From Lachancea dasiensis (lineage: Eukaryota; Ascomycota; Saccharomycetes; Saccharomycetales; Saccharomycetaceae): 64,000 nt of DNA. Of the stretch, positions 51,617 to 61,171 are shown piece after piece. Below the pieces are notes generated by a model that had not been told where the DNA came from, ran no database searches, and worked only from the letters and a program-made list of their open reading frames with translations. Where the stretch lies: positions 187,802 through 251,801 of the forward strand of contig LT598455.1 in NCBI GenBank assembly GCA_900074725.1. The letters are read 5' to 3'. A program made the position numbers and the translations under genes. The stretch's first letter is position 1, and each line of letters begins with the position of its first letter.

Positions 51617-52810
51617 ATGGATCAAGAACTTCTACGAAAGAGAATGTCTCAGATCGAGTTAGAGATCGACGAGATGAACCATGTTATAGATGAAAACTTG
51701 CAACTCAACGAAGAGCCTCACGAGGATCTGGAGACGGAATTGAATAACTCTTTGGCGAACAGTGATGAACGCAGCTCCAGGCTTCACTCGCGGGAAGAGT
51801 TTTTGGCGAACTACGAGGGGAAAGAGCGTGTTACAGAAGAGGGAGATAGGGCCAAACATACCAGCGCCCAGAGCGATTCGGACGCGGTGGAGCCGTTAGC
51901 GCACCCAGAAGTCCAAGGGCTCCATGTTGACAACGAATTGAAGGACTCGCACGAGACTAAAAGTAGTAAGATTGCGGAGAAGGACAGTAGACATCAGCCG
52001 GAGGAAGAACTCACATACGATCAAAATTGCGCAATTGACCCACCTGGTGATAAAGAGGCTTCGCAGGCTGACGCAGAAGAATTGCCTCACGTCGCCAGAG
52101 AGCCCTCTGTTGACACCGACAACGTCATCCAGGAACTCAACAACAAAGAAGTCAAGGCAACTGCTCCACAAACTCACTCTGAATTGTCCCTTGCGACGGA
52201 ACCGGCTACGCTGAATGATCAGCACAAGACTGACAGGTCTACAGTTGATGCTAACAAGTCCATTGTTGATACTGCCAAGTCCACAGACGAGTCTGCAAGT
52301 TTCACTGGTGGTTTGCCGATTTTGTCAGATCACGAATCAAATCACGAATGGGAATCGCGTTTCGATCCGCATTCAAACCTACAGACTCCAGAGGTCGATT
52401 CTAAAACCGAATCTACCGCCACCTCGCTGCCCCTGCCAAAAACCAGAAATACCGCAACACCCATTGCTTCGGGTGCGCGCCAAACATCCAATCCCAGTCC
52501 TTTCCGAGTTGTATCTGTCACGAGCAAGCAATCTGAGAAGTCACAGGCACAAAAGCTTAACTCGAGGCACGAATATCTCACTTTGAAATGCTCGAAGTTG
52601 CAGCGCGAGATCCAGTACTTATCGGATTTACGTGACCGTGGAGCAGTTGCCCCCGAAGACTCGCGTAAAATCAACAATGCACTTGTGAAACTTCAAGAGT
52701 ATCTAGACCGCAAGACCAAAGAACGTTACGAAATTGGAGTTTTACTGAGCCGGCAACTGAGACGGGAAATTGACCGTGGCGAGAATGGCCAATTTTGGGT
52801 TGGTAACTAA
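51617..52810 (+). CDS. BNI5: Septin-associated bud-neck protein Bni5
   Basis: This 397-residue protein (S. cerevisiae 448) links septins to Myo1 at the bud neck before cytokinesis. The N-terminal segment RKRMSQIELEIDEMNHVIDE, followed by NLQL, is a conserved coiled coil. The middle is polar and disordered. The C-terminus is a second coiled coil (LTLKCSKLQREIQYLSDLRD and beyond) ending in FWVGN. It corresponds to YNL166C. Confidence 0.9.
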   Translation: MDQELLRKRMSQIELEIDEMNHVIDENLQLNEEPHEDLETELNNSLANSDERSSRLHSREEFLANYEGKERVTEEGDRAKHTSAQSDSDAVEPLAHPEVQGLHVDNELKDSHETKSSKIAEKDSRHQPEEELTYDQNCAIDPPGDKEASQADAEELPHVAREPSVDTDNVIQELNNKEVKATAPQTHSELSLATEPATLNDQHKTDRSTVDANKSIVDTAKSTDESASFTGGLPILSDHESNHEWESRFDPHSNLQTPEVDSKTESTATSLPLPKTRNTATPIASGARQTSNPSPFRVVSVTSKQSEKSQAQKLNSRHEYLTLKCSKLQREIQYLSDLRDRGAVAPEDSRKINNALVKLQEYLDRKTKERYEIGVLLSRQLRREIDRGENGQFWVGN

Positions 52811-53047
52811 TTTTTACGGAATGTCCCACAAGAATGGCTGATACTTCAGCGACCTTGTTCGAAGCCTTCGCATGTCCCTAATTGTTCCATTCCAAATCAG
52901 CATCGGATACCCCTGGAATGTCACTTTGTACTAATATGACCATGGCTTTAAAATTTTATCCACTACCATAAAAGACAACTCAATGAACTCATCGCAACCT
53001 AAAGTAGATCTTTGGTCAGTGTCACATCGACTTTCAGAGGATTTGGC

Positions 53048-53260
53048 ATGTCTCGTGAGGGTTTTCAGATCCCAACCAACCTAGATGCCGCCGCTGCGGG
53101 TACTGCTGCAGCCAGGACTGCCACTTTGAAGTACATCTGTGCGGAATGTTCGGCAAAGCTGTCGCTTTCTAGAACCGACCCTGTCCGTTGCAAAGAGTGC
53201 GGTCATCGTATTCTACTTAAGGCACGTACCAAGCGTATGGTGCAATTTGAAGCCCGCTGA
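53048..53260 (+). CDS. RPC10: RNA polymerase I/II/III shared subunit ABC10-alpha (Rpb12)
   Basis: This 70-residue subunit is almost identical to S. cerevisiae Rpc10. It has [19 protein letters not shown], a zinc ribbon CAEC...CKEC and the C-terminus [13 protein letters not shown]. The frame is open to 53012 but the family start is the ATG at 53048. It occupies the YHR143W-A position. Confidence 0.98.
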   Translation: MSREGFQIPTNLDAAAAGTAAARTATLKYICAECSAKLSLSRTDPVRCKECGHRILLKARTKRMVQFEAR

Positions 53261-53424
53261 GAACAAGGGAGAGGGGAATGGTGAGGTGTCTGATGCTTGT
53301 GCAATCACTAATCTCCAGTTTGTAAAATACATAGAAATATCCAAATTCAACTAAAAAGTGCATACAACTGATCTAACGAACGCCGACGAGTACTACTTCA
53401 AGGCTGCCCCTAAAGTAACTCAAT

Positions 53425-55920
53425 TTAAATTCCGTCAGCTGAACCCAGAGCCCGGTTCTCGTCGGTAGCCCATTGATGAGCGGCCACGAAATCGACGAAA
53501 TTTAGCTTGTGGCCAGGTTCAAAGCATATCAACCGATTTCTTAGTATGAACGCCTGTTTGAGACTCATAGTGGCTTGCGATATGCCTTCGCCTATTGCGT
53601 CTCGGCCAACATGAAACCATGACTCTACTTTGTTTGAAGAGAGCTTGCTGTTGTACAGTGATAGGGCTAGCTTGGCAAGCGACGGGAATTTTTTCTGGTT
53701 CTTTAGCCAGTATTTTACAAAATCGGCACTTTCCTCGGCAGGTTCTGCCAAAAATGAGGCCCATTCGGAACGCGAACCCAATTCGTGTTCCGTAAAGTTG
53801 ACCAAAGCTTCTTCTCCAGTCAAATCCAATTCAGCCCGCCTTCTTTTTAAAGAGTCGGGTTTAGTAACCCTATTTGGATTGCCACGAGCAATATCATTGT
53901 CCATCATACCATGCGACAATGTCGCCGCGTTCGTCTTGGTGTAGTGCTCGATGTAAGTGGAAGCATTTTGCAAGACGGCCTCTTTGAACTGTCTGTCGTC
54001 AAAATTATCCGATAGCCTGTTAGTCTTGCAATGGGGTTGTAGCATGTGGGCCACCCAAAAGCCGCCTTGTTGCAGCACCCACTCTAGTTGGGTATTAAAG
54101 AATGAACCACAAGTGGAGATGATGGTGAAAATGTTATTTCTGGCATCCTCGCTGATGGACATCATGTCTTCTTCTCTCAGCCCGCATATCACTATATCCT
54201 GTTCCTCGTAGATTCCGCTTAAGATTCGATCGCTCGCCTGGAAAAACTGGCCAACCTGTAGGTAGTAATCGATACCATTAGGGAGCATGTTCACGCTATC
54301 ATTTTCTAGAAGCTTGATATAGTCGAAGAAAATCGCAATTGTCTTTAGGAATATTGACAAAACAGCGACCTCATCGGTAGAACAAACGAAAAACTTTTTA
54401 TGCTCCGCTTTCAAACCATACGCGTCGTTTCCCAAGTTTTGAGAGTAAAATGTCTTGAGATCCTCTTCTGTCTTGAGAAATTCGCACATGCGATTATATC
54501 GCGAAATGGTGCCAAAAAATGAATTTGCATGAAGTGGTGTTGCAGCATGCAAGTAACTCTTGAACTTATGTCTCAGGAGTATATTACTCTCGAGCACATC
54601 TGTTAGCCCATCAATCCTTGAGGTAATGAGCGGGTAGTTTTCTTGGAAGACCTGGATTAAAAGCTGAGCGACACTCTCTAGGGTGTGACTCAGACTTCTA
54701 ATTTCGATTAAGGATTTCGGTTGATCCACCTGTAAACTTGACCTGAGCTTGTCGGGTAAATCAGCAAGGGCTGGGTTGTTGCTTGAGCCGGCATCTAAAG
54801 TAATAGAACCAACCTTACTTTGAATTCCATAATCAGAAAGAGTCTGAATAGTGAGAGGAAGTAGTGATCTTAAACTCTCTTCCACCTCGAGCAAATCCAA
54901 TACGTGAACATTGGGGCCCGTTTTCGCTGTGATTGATTCGCGTTTCAAGACTTGATCTACCAGAGTCAAGTTCGGACAGAAAGAAACCATAATGGCGACA
55001 AACATCTTGTTGCCAGTACCTGACCAAACATCTAGAATAACGTTCACCATTGACGTGGCAGCCAAAGTTTCCTTGAGCTGGGTTTGGAATTCGTGGTAAT
55101 ACTCATCGAGTTTCAGGACAAGATCGTCTGGCGTCAGCAGAAACTCCGCGTTATTAAAGTTGCAGGCTTTCAAAAACTGAGCAAAAGAGCTAGCTGTGCT
55201 CAGCGGCAATAGAGAGTCGATAAAAACATTCAGTTGCCTTTGAGGAAATTGTTTGCTGTTCAAAAATGGGGCTAGCTCTTTGCGCATTGTGAAGGCCTTG
55301 CGAGTAGCGATGGAACCGCTCGCCGATCCATTTGCCGAATTTTCGAAAGTGTTCCCGATGGCCGCAGAAGAAGTTTTGCGATTTTGGTCGCGTCCCAGCA
55401 GGGATATAAAAAGCTGGTAGTCATCCTTGTGGCGCCTTTTCATATGCTTGATAATATTGGACGTGTTTGCGTGTCCGTCGAACTTGAACTGCAACTGACA
55501 GTGGGAATACTTGCACTGTGCGTACGGCTTGGAGGTGGCATACTTCGTGACCCAGATGCCAAATGGAGACAGGCGTAGCCAGTTGTCAAACCTGGCCGCA
55601 GTCTTGGGGTTCAAGCTGTCGTCTTTGATGGACGTATCCAGAGTCGGTTTGAGACACGGGTTCATGGAGAAGTCCCGGAAATCAAACCCGTACGTATCCT
55701 TGAACTGTTGTTCCGTGCGCACTGGGTCGTGGTCCCGCTGGTGTTGGTGGCTATTCAACTGTGTGATGGCAGCAGCAATGGTTTCCTCATTGGTTGCCTG
55801 CATCCCACCGGGACTGCCGTTGGCCTTCCTCTCTGCGCTTGCTTGCTCAGACTCGTGCTCCAATTCCTGCTCTGCGAACGCGTTTGCCTTGTCGAGAACA
55901 CCTGTCTTCACGGTATTCAT
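53425..55920 (-). CDS. hAT-transposase-derived BED zinc-finger protein, probably domesticated
   Basis: This 831-residue protein has the layout of hAT-superfamily transposases. An N-terminal polar region is followed by a BED-type finger (C136-x4-C141-x17-H159-x4-H164), then a central RNase-H-like domain. The C-terminal dimerisation region is around 745-800 (FPSLAKLALSLYNSKLSSNK, VESWFHVGRDAI). Candidate catalytic acids remain at D297 (VILDVWSG), D376 (TLDAGSSNN) and E766 (NKVESWF). The RW motif expected in hAT enzymes is not seen in the corresponding place. The frame is uninterrupted and lies in a conserved gene row, 164 bp from the RPC10 stop. I find no terminal inverted repeats or target duplication. 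The ATG at 55920 is the first in frame. A host role is inferred. Related known cases are the hAT families Rover/Roamer of Saccharomycetaceae and Kat1 of Kluyveromyces lactis. Confidence 0.85.
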   Translation of the reverse strand: MNTVKTGVLDKANAFAEQELEHESEQASAERKANGSPGGMQATNEETIAAAITQLNSHQHQRDHDPVRTEQQFKDTYGFDFRDFSMNPCLKPTLDTSIKDDSLNPKTAARFDNWLRLSPFGIWVTKYATSKPYAQCKYSHCQLQFKFDGHANTSNIIKHMKRRHKDDYQLFISLLGRDQNRKTSSAAIGNTFENSANGSASGSIATRKAFTMRKELAPFLNSKQFPQRQLNVFIDSLLPLSTASSFAQFLKACNFNNAEFLLTPDDLVLKLDEYYHEFQTQLKETLAATSMVNVILDVWSGTGNKMFVAIMVSFCPNLTLVDQVLKRESITAKTGPNVHVLDLLEVEESLRSLLPLTIQTLSDYGIQSKVGSITLDAGSSNNPALADLPDKLRSSLQVDQPKSLIEIRSLSHTLESVAQLLIQVFQENYPLITSRIDGLTDVLESNILLRHKFKSYLHAATPLHANSFFGTISRYNRMCEFLKTEEDLKTFYSQNLGNDAYGLKAEHKKFFVCSTDEVAVLSIFLKTIAIFFDYIKLLENDSVNMLPNGIDYYLQVGQFFQASDRILSGIYEEQDIVICGLREEDMMSISEDARNNIFTIISTCGSFFNTQLEWVLQQGGFWVAHMLQPHCKTNRLSDNFDDRQFKEAVLQNASTYIEHYTKTNAATLSHGMMDNDIARGNPNRVTKPDSLKRRRAELDLTGEEALVNFTEHELGSRSEWASFLAEPAEESADFVKYWLKNQKKFPSLAKLALSLYNSKLSSNKVESWFHVGRDAIGEGISQATMSLKQAFILRNRLICFEPGHKLNFVDFVAAHQWATDENRALGSADGI

Positions 55921-56543
55921 CACGGCCTGTTCAACTCTCCGGGAGAGTGTCCAGTGCACAGCAATTGGCGAAAAGCTCCTGGAAGATGCTCTGTATGTCG
56001 TGTCGGTTGTCTATCAACACGCGGCAATGCAAGTACTCACTTTAGTTCACCAGTGCTTGAGTACTCCCCTGCCCAGATTGAACTAACTTGACGACGAGTC
56101 AACGTACTCGTCCTGTCTGTTGATCACTTAACAGTTGGCACTATTCGAATCTAGTATTATGGTCACTGTGTACGTAGTGGCAGCGGGACTGAAGTCTGCC
56201 AGCAGGATTATCCCGATAGAGGACGAGGGCCTGTGCTGGGAGCGTTGGGAGCAGGGGATTGTGTAGCTGTCTACGCAAGCTGCCCCGTCTTTATTTGTAA
56301 TTTTAGCATTATTTCAGGGATGCTTCTGACGGTCGCGAGGGTTGTGGGCGACTCGGGAGGCACAGTGGTCGCTGAAGCACAAGAACAAGACGGAATGTGT
56401 CACTAAGCACTTGGTTTCGATTGGGAAACAAAGGAAGGATACCGTTTGCGTGGCTTTTCGGACGGGAGGTCTGCACGGCGTGGAGCACATGCCCAGCGCA
56501 TGTGTATTCGCTGCCTTGTTTCCCGGTGTTTCTGCTGGAGCCT

Positions 56544-56588
56544 CCAGAGGGACGTTCTCCAGAAGGACGTTCTCCAGAGGGACGTTCT
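56544..56588. repeat. 15-bp tandem repeat, three copies
   Basis: CCAGAGGGACGTTCT occurs at 56544-56558 and 56574-56588, with a copy differing at one position between them (56559-56573). The array is in frame in open reading frames on both strands, but none of these begins at ATG. Confidence 0.9.
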
Positions 56589-56669
56589 CCGGTCCTATAT
56601 GAATAGCCTCGAGTTGCCCAAAAGTGGTGGTCATCAGCCCGATGACAGTATGGTACAAAGTGATGCATA

Positions 56670-56708
56670 CTGTCACGTGCAGCATAAAATGCACGTGACA
56701 GCACGTGA
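56670..56708. promoter_or_regulatory. Inverted repeat with three GTCACGTG E-boxes
   Basis: CTGTCACGTGCA (56670-56681) and its exact complement (56690-56701) flank an 8-bp centre, and a third CACGTGAC follows immediately. All three contain the CACGTG core with the Cbf1-preferred flank GTCACGTG; Pho4 is the other candidate. They are about 750 bp upstream of the hAT-derived gene and 1.26 kb upstream of SKO1. Confidence 0.7.
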
Positions 56709-57967
56709 CTGGGACGAAGGGAGCAGGACAGCCTGGGCAGCTGTTCCGCGTGGTTGGTTCTCCACAGACTGGGATGGCGTCGGAAGCCCACACCGGAAGA
56801 GCCCCAGGTCACACCAGGGCATGCCGGGACAAGATGGACCACGCTAAAAAAAACAAAGCTCAGTAATCACCGAGCGATGAGCGGCACCTGCCTTGTAGCA
56901 CCCTTCCTCCCTCCGCAGTCTACACCAGACCTTTGGAACGAGCAGCTTGGCATAGCAAGTACCGCTGGCACTGGCACACCACTGGTAGTGATGCCTCGTC
57001 TTGAGATCATGTCGTACGGGTCTAGTGCCAGCATCAGCGTGCGTGTAGTTGCTCAACAGCTGCTTAAGCCAGCAGCGCACACTGCCGGGCTGTCGCAACT
57101 CCATGTCTGGTCTGTGAGCGATCTCGCAGCCCATGACGGCTCTCATTTGGGTTCGCTGGCGTCAGCGGGTGATAAAGTGATCGGATAAACAGGTTTCGCA
57201 TCTTTCGCAGGCACAGCATCCCGATTGCCGGCCGTAGGTTTGCGTTCGAGAACGACGCCGAGACTCTTTGTGTTGTCAGCTCCGCTCACTCCCGCAAGAA
57301 GAAACCGTCTCGTTTCTAATTTTTTTAATTATTTTTTTTTTTCGCTGGCCAGTGCTCGGTCAGAATTTCGCCAACCCTTCCTAAACAGCACCCAACAGCA
57401 TCTCATGCTGTCTCCTATTTGAAACTATATCGCTTACCCATGGGCATTTTCCATAGGTGCCTTTTTTTTGGTGTCACTGTCAAAATTAATTGAGGTGGTG
57501 GATCTTGCTCTGGTTTGCTTTTTCTATCTTTCAGGCCTTAATTAAAGAAAAAGATTTAGAAATCGGGTAGCCAACAGGTAACATTCAAACAGTATTGAGC
57601 ACCAAACTACAGAACTTCGGTCATTCAGCGTCAGATTTGGCACTTGAGAGGTTAGTTTCGTCCTTACAACGAGCGTGATTATCTAGGGACCTTTTTCTCC
57701 CGGCTTTTCCTGGCCAAAGTAACGACCACACATTTTGACAATATATTCCCATTGTCGCGGTTGCACACTGGGCAACGACCATCAGCATCGCAAGAGCACG
57801 GGCTCCGTAGACAGCACTTGTTGAGCGCTTCTACTAGTGGCAAGAGCTCCAGCTGAGAAATTTAGAAGAGCGCAATCAGCATCTCCGTTTAGCAGCGACG
57901 GGCGCAGCAAAGGACGCCGCAGTTCTCTAAAAAGCGTAGTTTCCAGGCGAAAAGTTGAAGAAAAACG

Positions 57968-59902
57968 ATGGGATCCAAGGATGAAGCCTCGCATGAAGGC
58001 CCAGGTTCTGGCAACAGGGTGTCTTCGTTTGATCTGGAACCGAACCCGTTCGAGCAGAGCTTTGCGTCGACGAAAAAGTCTCAAGCCGCTGTTCCGCCAG
58101 CAGCATCGAATTCGGACATGACAACTTCCTTTGATGCACTAGCAGCTAATGCCGGCGCGAGCACTGGCCCGGCAGCCATCAAGAGCGGTACCAACACGGC
58201 CATCGAGGCTCCCGGCCCTCCAGCTCCTATAATCCGTGGGACCAGCACCAGTGGTAAAGCAGCGACTGCCCCAACCTACACTGGCCCAGGGGCCGATCAT
58301 TCACACACTGGCTCCACCATCTTACCGCCGCTCCGTCTGACTAATCCCGGCCAAGCGTCAGGTTCGATGCCCCCACACTCGAGGTCTCCGGGTTCCGTCA
58401 CCCCAGCTCCTTTGATTCCACCGTCCCATCAACCTTCACATCAACACTCATACCCCCACTCCCACTCCCACTCCCACGCACATTCACATTCTCACCAACA
58501 CCAACAGCCCCACCCACACCCTCACACACTGCTGGCTCCAGGAGGCACAACTCCTGGATTTTTCCTTAACCTTCCCAAGACGGGTTTGACTCCAAGTGCG
58601 TCCGGTTTGCGCTCGGGTCTCACGCCCGGGATTTTATCTTCAGCACAAAACGCACAAACGCAATCACAACTTCCGCATCAAACCCACCCTCATCCTCAGG
58701 GTCTTACACATTCCCATCCGTCTCCTACTCTGCATCCTCCAACGCATCCCGTCCCATCCATGTCTCTTCCGAACGGGCAATTCACGCCGGGTCTTTCTTC
58801 CATTCTCGGGGTGCCACTCAATCAACACCATTCACCAAATGTAGGACCCCTTCCATCCCACCAAATTCATTGGGACCCTCACCTGCACCAGAGTTCCCGT
58901 TCTACCACAGCTGTAAACTCTAACTCTTCGCATTCCTCCAACTCCATCTCCTCAGTACCGTCTGACGGGGTCAAGAGATCATCAAACTCAGTAATTGGGT
59001 CATCTTCTAGCCCTAGTTCTTCCATGGTCCAGGCCCCTTCCTTCAAGGCAGGGAAAGCAGATGCGGATGATTTCGATATAGCCTATGCAAGCCGTCAGAC
59101 AAAAAGTTCGAGAGCAGGTCAACCTTCGGCCAAGAAAGCGAAAATCAATGCTACAAATAATAACAATCATGACAACAACAAAAAGGTTAAGGCCCCAGAT
59201 GAACCCTCTCCTTATGAATCTAAAGACGAACAAGAGCGCAAGCGTAAGGAGTTTTTAGAGAGAAACAGAGTGGCTGCTTCCAAATTTCGAAGAAGAAAGA
59301 AGGAGTATATTAGAAAGGTAGAAGGGGATCTTAAATTCTATGAGAGTGAGTACGAGGACATGTCCCAATGTATGGACAAGTTATGTGGCATTTCCAAGCA
59401 GACGATCAACTCGTCGCTTGTTGGGATGCTCAAACAGGCACTATTGCAACACGACCTCAATTCGTCATTGGCCCTATGCAATCACATTGAGCAACTCCTC
59501 TTGCAGACGCAGTATGTTCAACGAGCCGGACGCAATCCTCGGCGCGAAGAAGAAGAGAAGAGAAGGTTGGAAAATCCTGACGACGACAATTCTGACTATG
59601 GTTACCATAGAGGGGCATCAACCACCGTCGCGCCTCCTGACCGCTACCACGAAATTCATGCTAACATTCCTCAGCAAGAGGTAGACCCCAAGAGTGTCGG
59701 GTCCTCTCAAGCACCCACGGTGGACCATGCAACGGGGACCATCAATAACCTGCCCCTAGTCATCAACGGCAACACCTTGCTGAGTCTAGACGATATTCAA
59801 GTGGCATCGCAGCCCCAAAAGATTGACGATAAACTTATAGACAATCGCTTGGATGGTCGCCATCCTATATCTAACTTGAAGGTAGAGGATGGTCTTTCGT
59901 GA
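57968..59902 (+). CDS. SKO1: bZIP transcription factor Sko1 (CREB-like, Hog1 target)
   Basis: This 644-residue protein (S. cerevisiae 647) binds CRE sites and switches between repression with Tup1-Cyc8 and activation under Hog1. The bZIP domain lies near residues 415-480: basic region RKEFLERNRVAASKFRRRKK and then the coil EYIRKVEGDLKFYESEYEDM. The N-terminal half is Pro/Ser/Thr-rich with several SP/TP sites and a His-rich tract near residues 155-190. It corresponds to YNL167C, next to FMP41. Confidence 0.94.
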   Translation: MGSKDEASHEGPGSGNRVSSFDLEPNPFEQSFASTKKSQAAVPPAASNSDMTTSFDALAANAGASTGPAAIKSGTNTAIEAPGPPAPIIRGTSTSGKAATAPTYTGPGADHSHTGSTILPPLRLTNPGQASGSMPPHSRSPGSVTPAPLIPPSHQPSHQHSYPHSHSHSHAHSHSHQHQQPHPHPHTLLAPGGTTPGFFLNLPKTGLTPSASGLRSGLTPGILSSAQNAQTQSQLPHQTHPHPQGLTHSHPSPTLHPPTHPVPSMSLPNGQFTPGLSSILGVPLNQHHSPNVGPLPSHQIHWDPHLHQSSRSTTAVNSNSSHSSNSISSVPSDGVKRSSNSVIGSSSSPSSSMVQAPSFKAGKADADDFDIAYASRQTKSSRAGQPSAKKAKINATNNNNHDNNKKVKAPDEPSPYESKDEQERKRKEFLERNRVAASKFRRRKKEYIRKVEGDLKFYESEYEDMSQCMDKLCGISKQTINSSLVGMLKQALLQHDLNSSLALCNHIEQLLLQTQYVQRAGRNPRREEEEKRRLENPDDDNSDYGYHRGASTTVAPPDRYHEIHANIPQQEVDPKSVGSSQAPTVDHATGTINNLPLVINGNTLLSLDDIQVASQPQKIDDKLIDNRLDGRHPISNLKVEDGLS

Positions 59903-60289
59903 GTCGATAGGCGCTTACATGAAATAATTCATCGCATAAGTTTGTTGGGGTGTCAAGGAGAGCGCAGCTTGCTGCTCAAGGGAGCTAGGTCAGCGAACTT
60001 GACAAAATAGGAATAAGGTCGTCGACAGGTTAGTTTTCACTTGGGCGTTTGATGTTTTTAGGCTGTATAATGTTATTAAAACGGTTTTTATGTTACTGGA
60101 CTAGTTGAAAGACCCTTCCAGAAGTCCGAGGCATTCCGTGACATCTACTACAAATATTTGAAGGATACGACTGTTTACATCTTCATGTCAAAGTCAATAA
60201 AATAGTTAAGGAAATTAATATATATAGCATAGCTTATTAAAAGATACAGACAGATAAGGTCTATCTAACAGGCAAGATCTTTCGAAGCC
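59903..60289. other. Intergenic, SKO1 to FMP41
   Basis: SKO1 3' flank and A/T-rich FMP41 promoter, with a TATATATA-like run near 60220. Nothing else is seen. Confidence 0.5.
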
Positions 60290-61075
60290 ATGACCTATTC
60301 ATATTTGAACGCTGCTAGAAAGATCATATGCATTGGTAGAAACTATGCTGCGCATATCAAGGAACTAAACAATCCATTCCCAAAACAACCCTTCTTCTTT
60401 CTAAAGCCCTCTTCGAGCATCGTCACTCCACTAGCAACAGAAGAACTTAGGAAAGCATTCAAAGTGACTGGTTCTACTTACAAAGGTTTGGAAGCTGACG
60501 GATCGAACCCAGGGGCTATATTGATACCGGAAGGAGTCAAGGTGCACCATGAAGTTGAATTGGCCCTCATCATGAGTAAGCACGTGTCGAACGCTTCCAA
60601 AGACACTTTTGGTCCTAAGGACTTGTACGATTCGATAGCAGGTGTGGCACTTTCCTTAGACTTGACAGCTCGCAACGTTCAAGACGAAGCTAAGAAAAAG
60701 GGCTTGCCCTGGTCTATCGGAAAGGGGTTTGACACTTTTCTGCCTATATCGGGTTTTATTCCCAAAGAGCTCCTCTCCCACAAGGATAATTTGCAGGACA
60801 CGTTCCGCCTTAAGTGTGAGGTCAACGGCACAACGAAACAAGATGGTACCACAGATCTGATGTTGACGCCTTTGCACACTATAGTGCAACACATTTCGAC
60901 CATGATGTCATTAGAGCCAGGTGATATTGTCTTGACTGGGACGCCCTCTGGTGTGGGGGAACTGAGGCCCGGTGATATTATAAAATCAGAATTGTTCCAA
61001 GGTGAGAACTTACTCATGGAAATGACTTTTGACTGTGCCCAAAAGCCAGGGCCCTATGTGTATAGAGAAACGTAG
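60290..61075 (+). CDS. FMP41: Mitochondrial FAH-family protein Fmp41 (FAHD1-like)
   Basis: This 261-residue protein (S. cerevisiae 259) belongs to the fumarylacetoacetate hydrolase family, whose FAHD1-like members act on acylpyruvates and oxaloacetate. The metal-binding motif HHEVELALIM (about 84-93) and the later Asp in ALSLDLTARN are present. Further motifs are GKGFDTFLPISGF and LTGTPSGVGELRPGDII. It lies next to SKO1 as in YNL167C-YNL168C. It converges with DCD1, with 96 bp between the stops. Confidence 0.95.
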   Translation: MTYSYLNAARKIICIGRNYAAHIKELNNPFPKQPFFFLKPSSSIVTPLATEELRKAFKVTGSTYKGLEADGSNPGAILIPEGVKVHHEVELALIMSKHVSNASKDTFGPKDLYDSIAGVALSLDLTARNVQDEAKKKGLPWSIGKGFDTFLPISGFIPKELLSHKDNLQDTFRLKCEVNGTTKQDGTTDLMLTPLHTIVQHISTMMSLEPGDIVLTGTPSGVGELRPGDIIKSELFQGENLLMEMTFDCAQKPGPYVYRET

Positions 61076-61171
61076 GGAGAAGCCGTCGTCAAGGCACCTA
61101 TATCTTATAAAACTCTATAAACTAGTCAAAGTTCAAATACTCCCTGCAGTGATCTGGCCATGTCCCCCGCC

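Larger units (their letters stand above)
55921..57967. other. Gene-poor divergent region with repeats, hAT-derived gene to SKO1
   Basis: This 2 kb stretch holds a 15-bp tandem repeat (56544-56588) and an inverted repeat with three GTCACGTG sites (56670-56708), both listed separately. A 103-codon ATG frame at 56877-57188 is unrecognised and not accepted. A T-rich run (about 57318-57345) and A/T-rich sequence precede SKO1. Confidence 0.5.

Noticed and set aside
53260-56100. Terminal inverted repeats around the hAT-derived gene
   Set aside because: Only short shared words such as GAGTACT were found at the two sides, at inconsistent distances. They do not form a terminal repeat or target duplication.
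56877-57188. 103-codon ATG frame between the hAT-derived gene and SKO1
   Set aside because: No motif or neighbour supports it. The region is GC-rich, where chance frames are longer.
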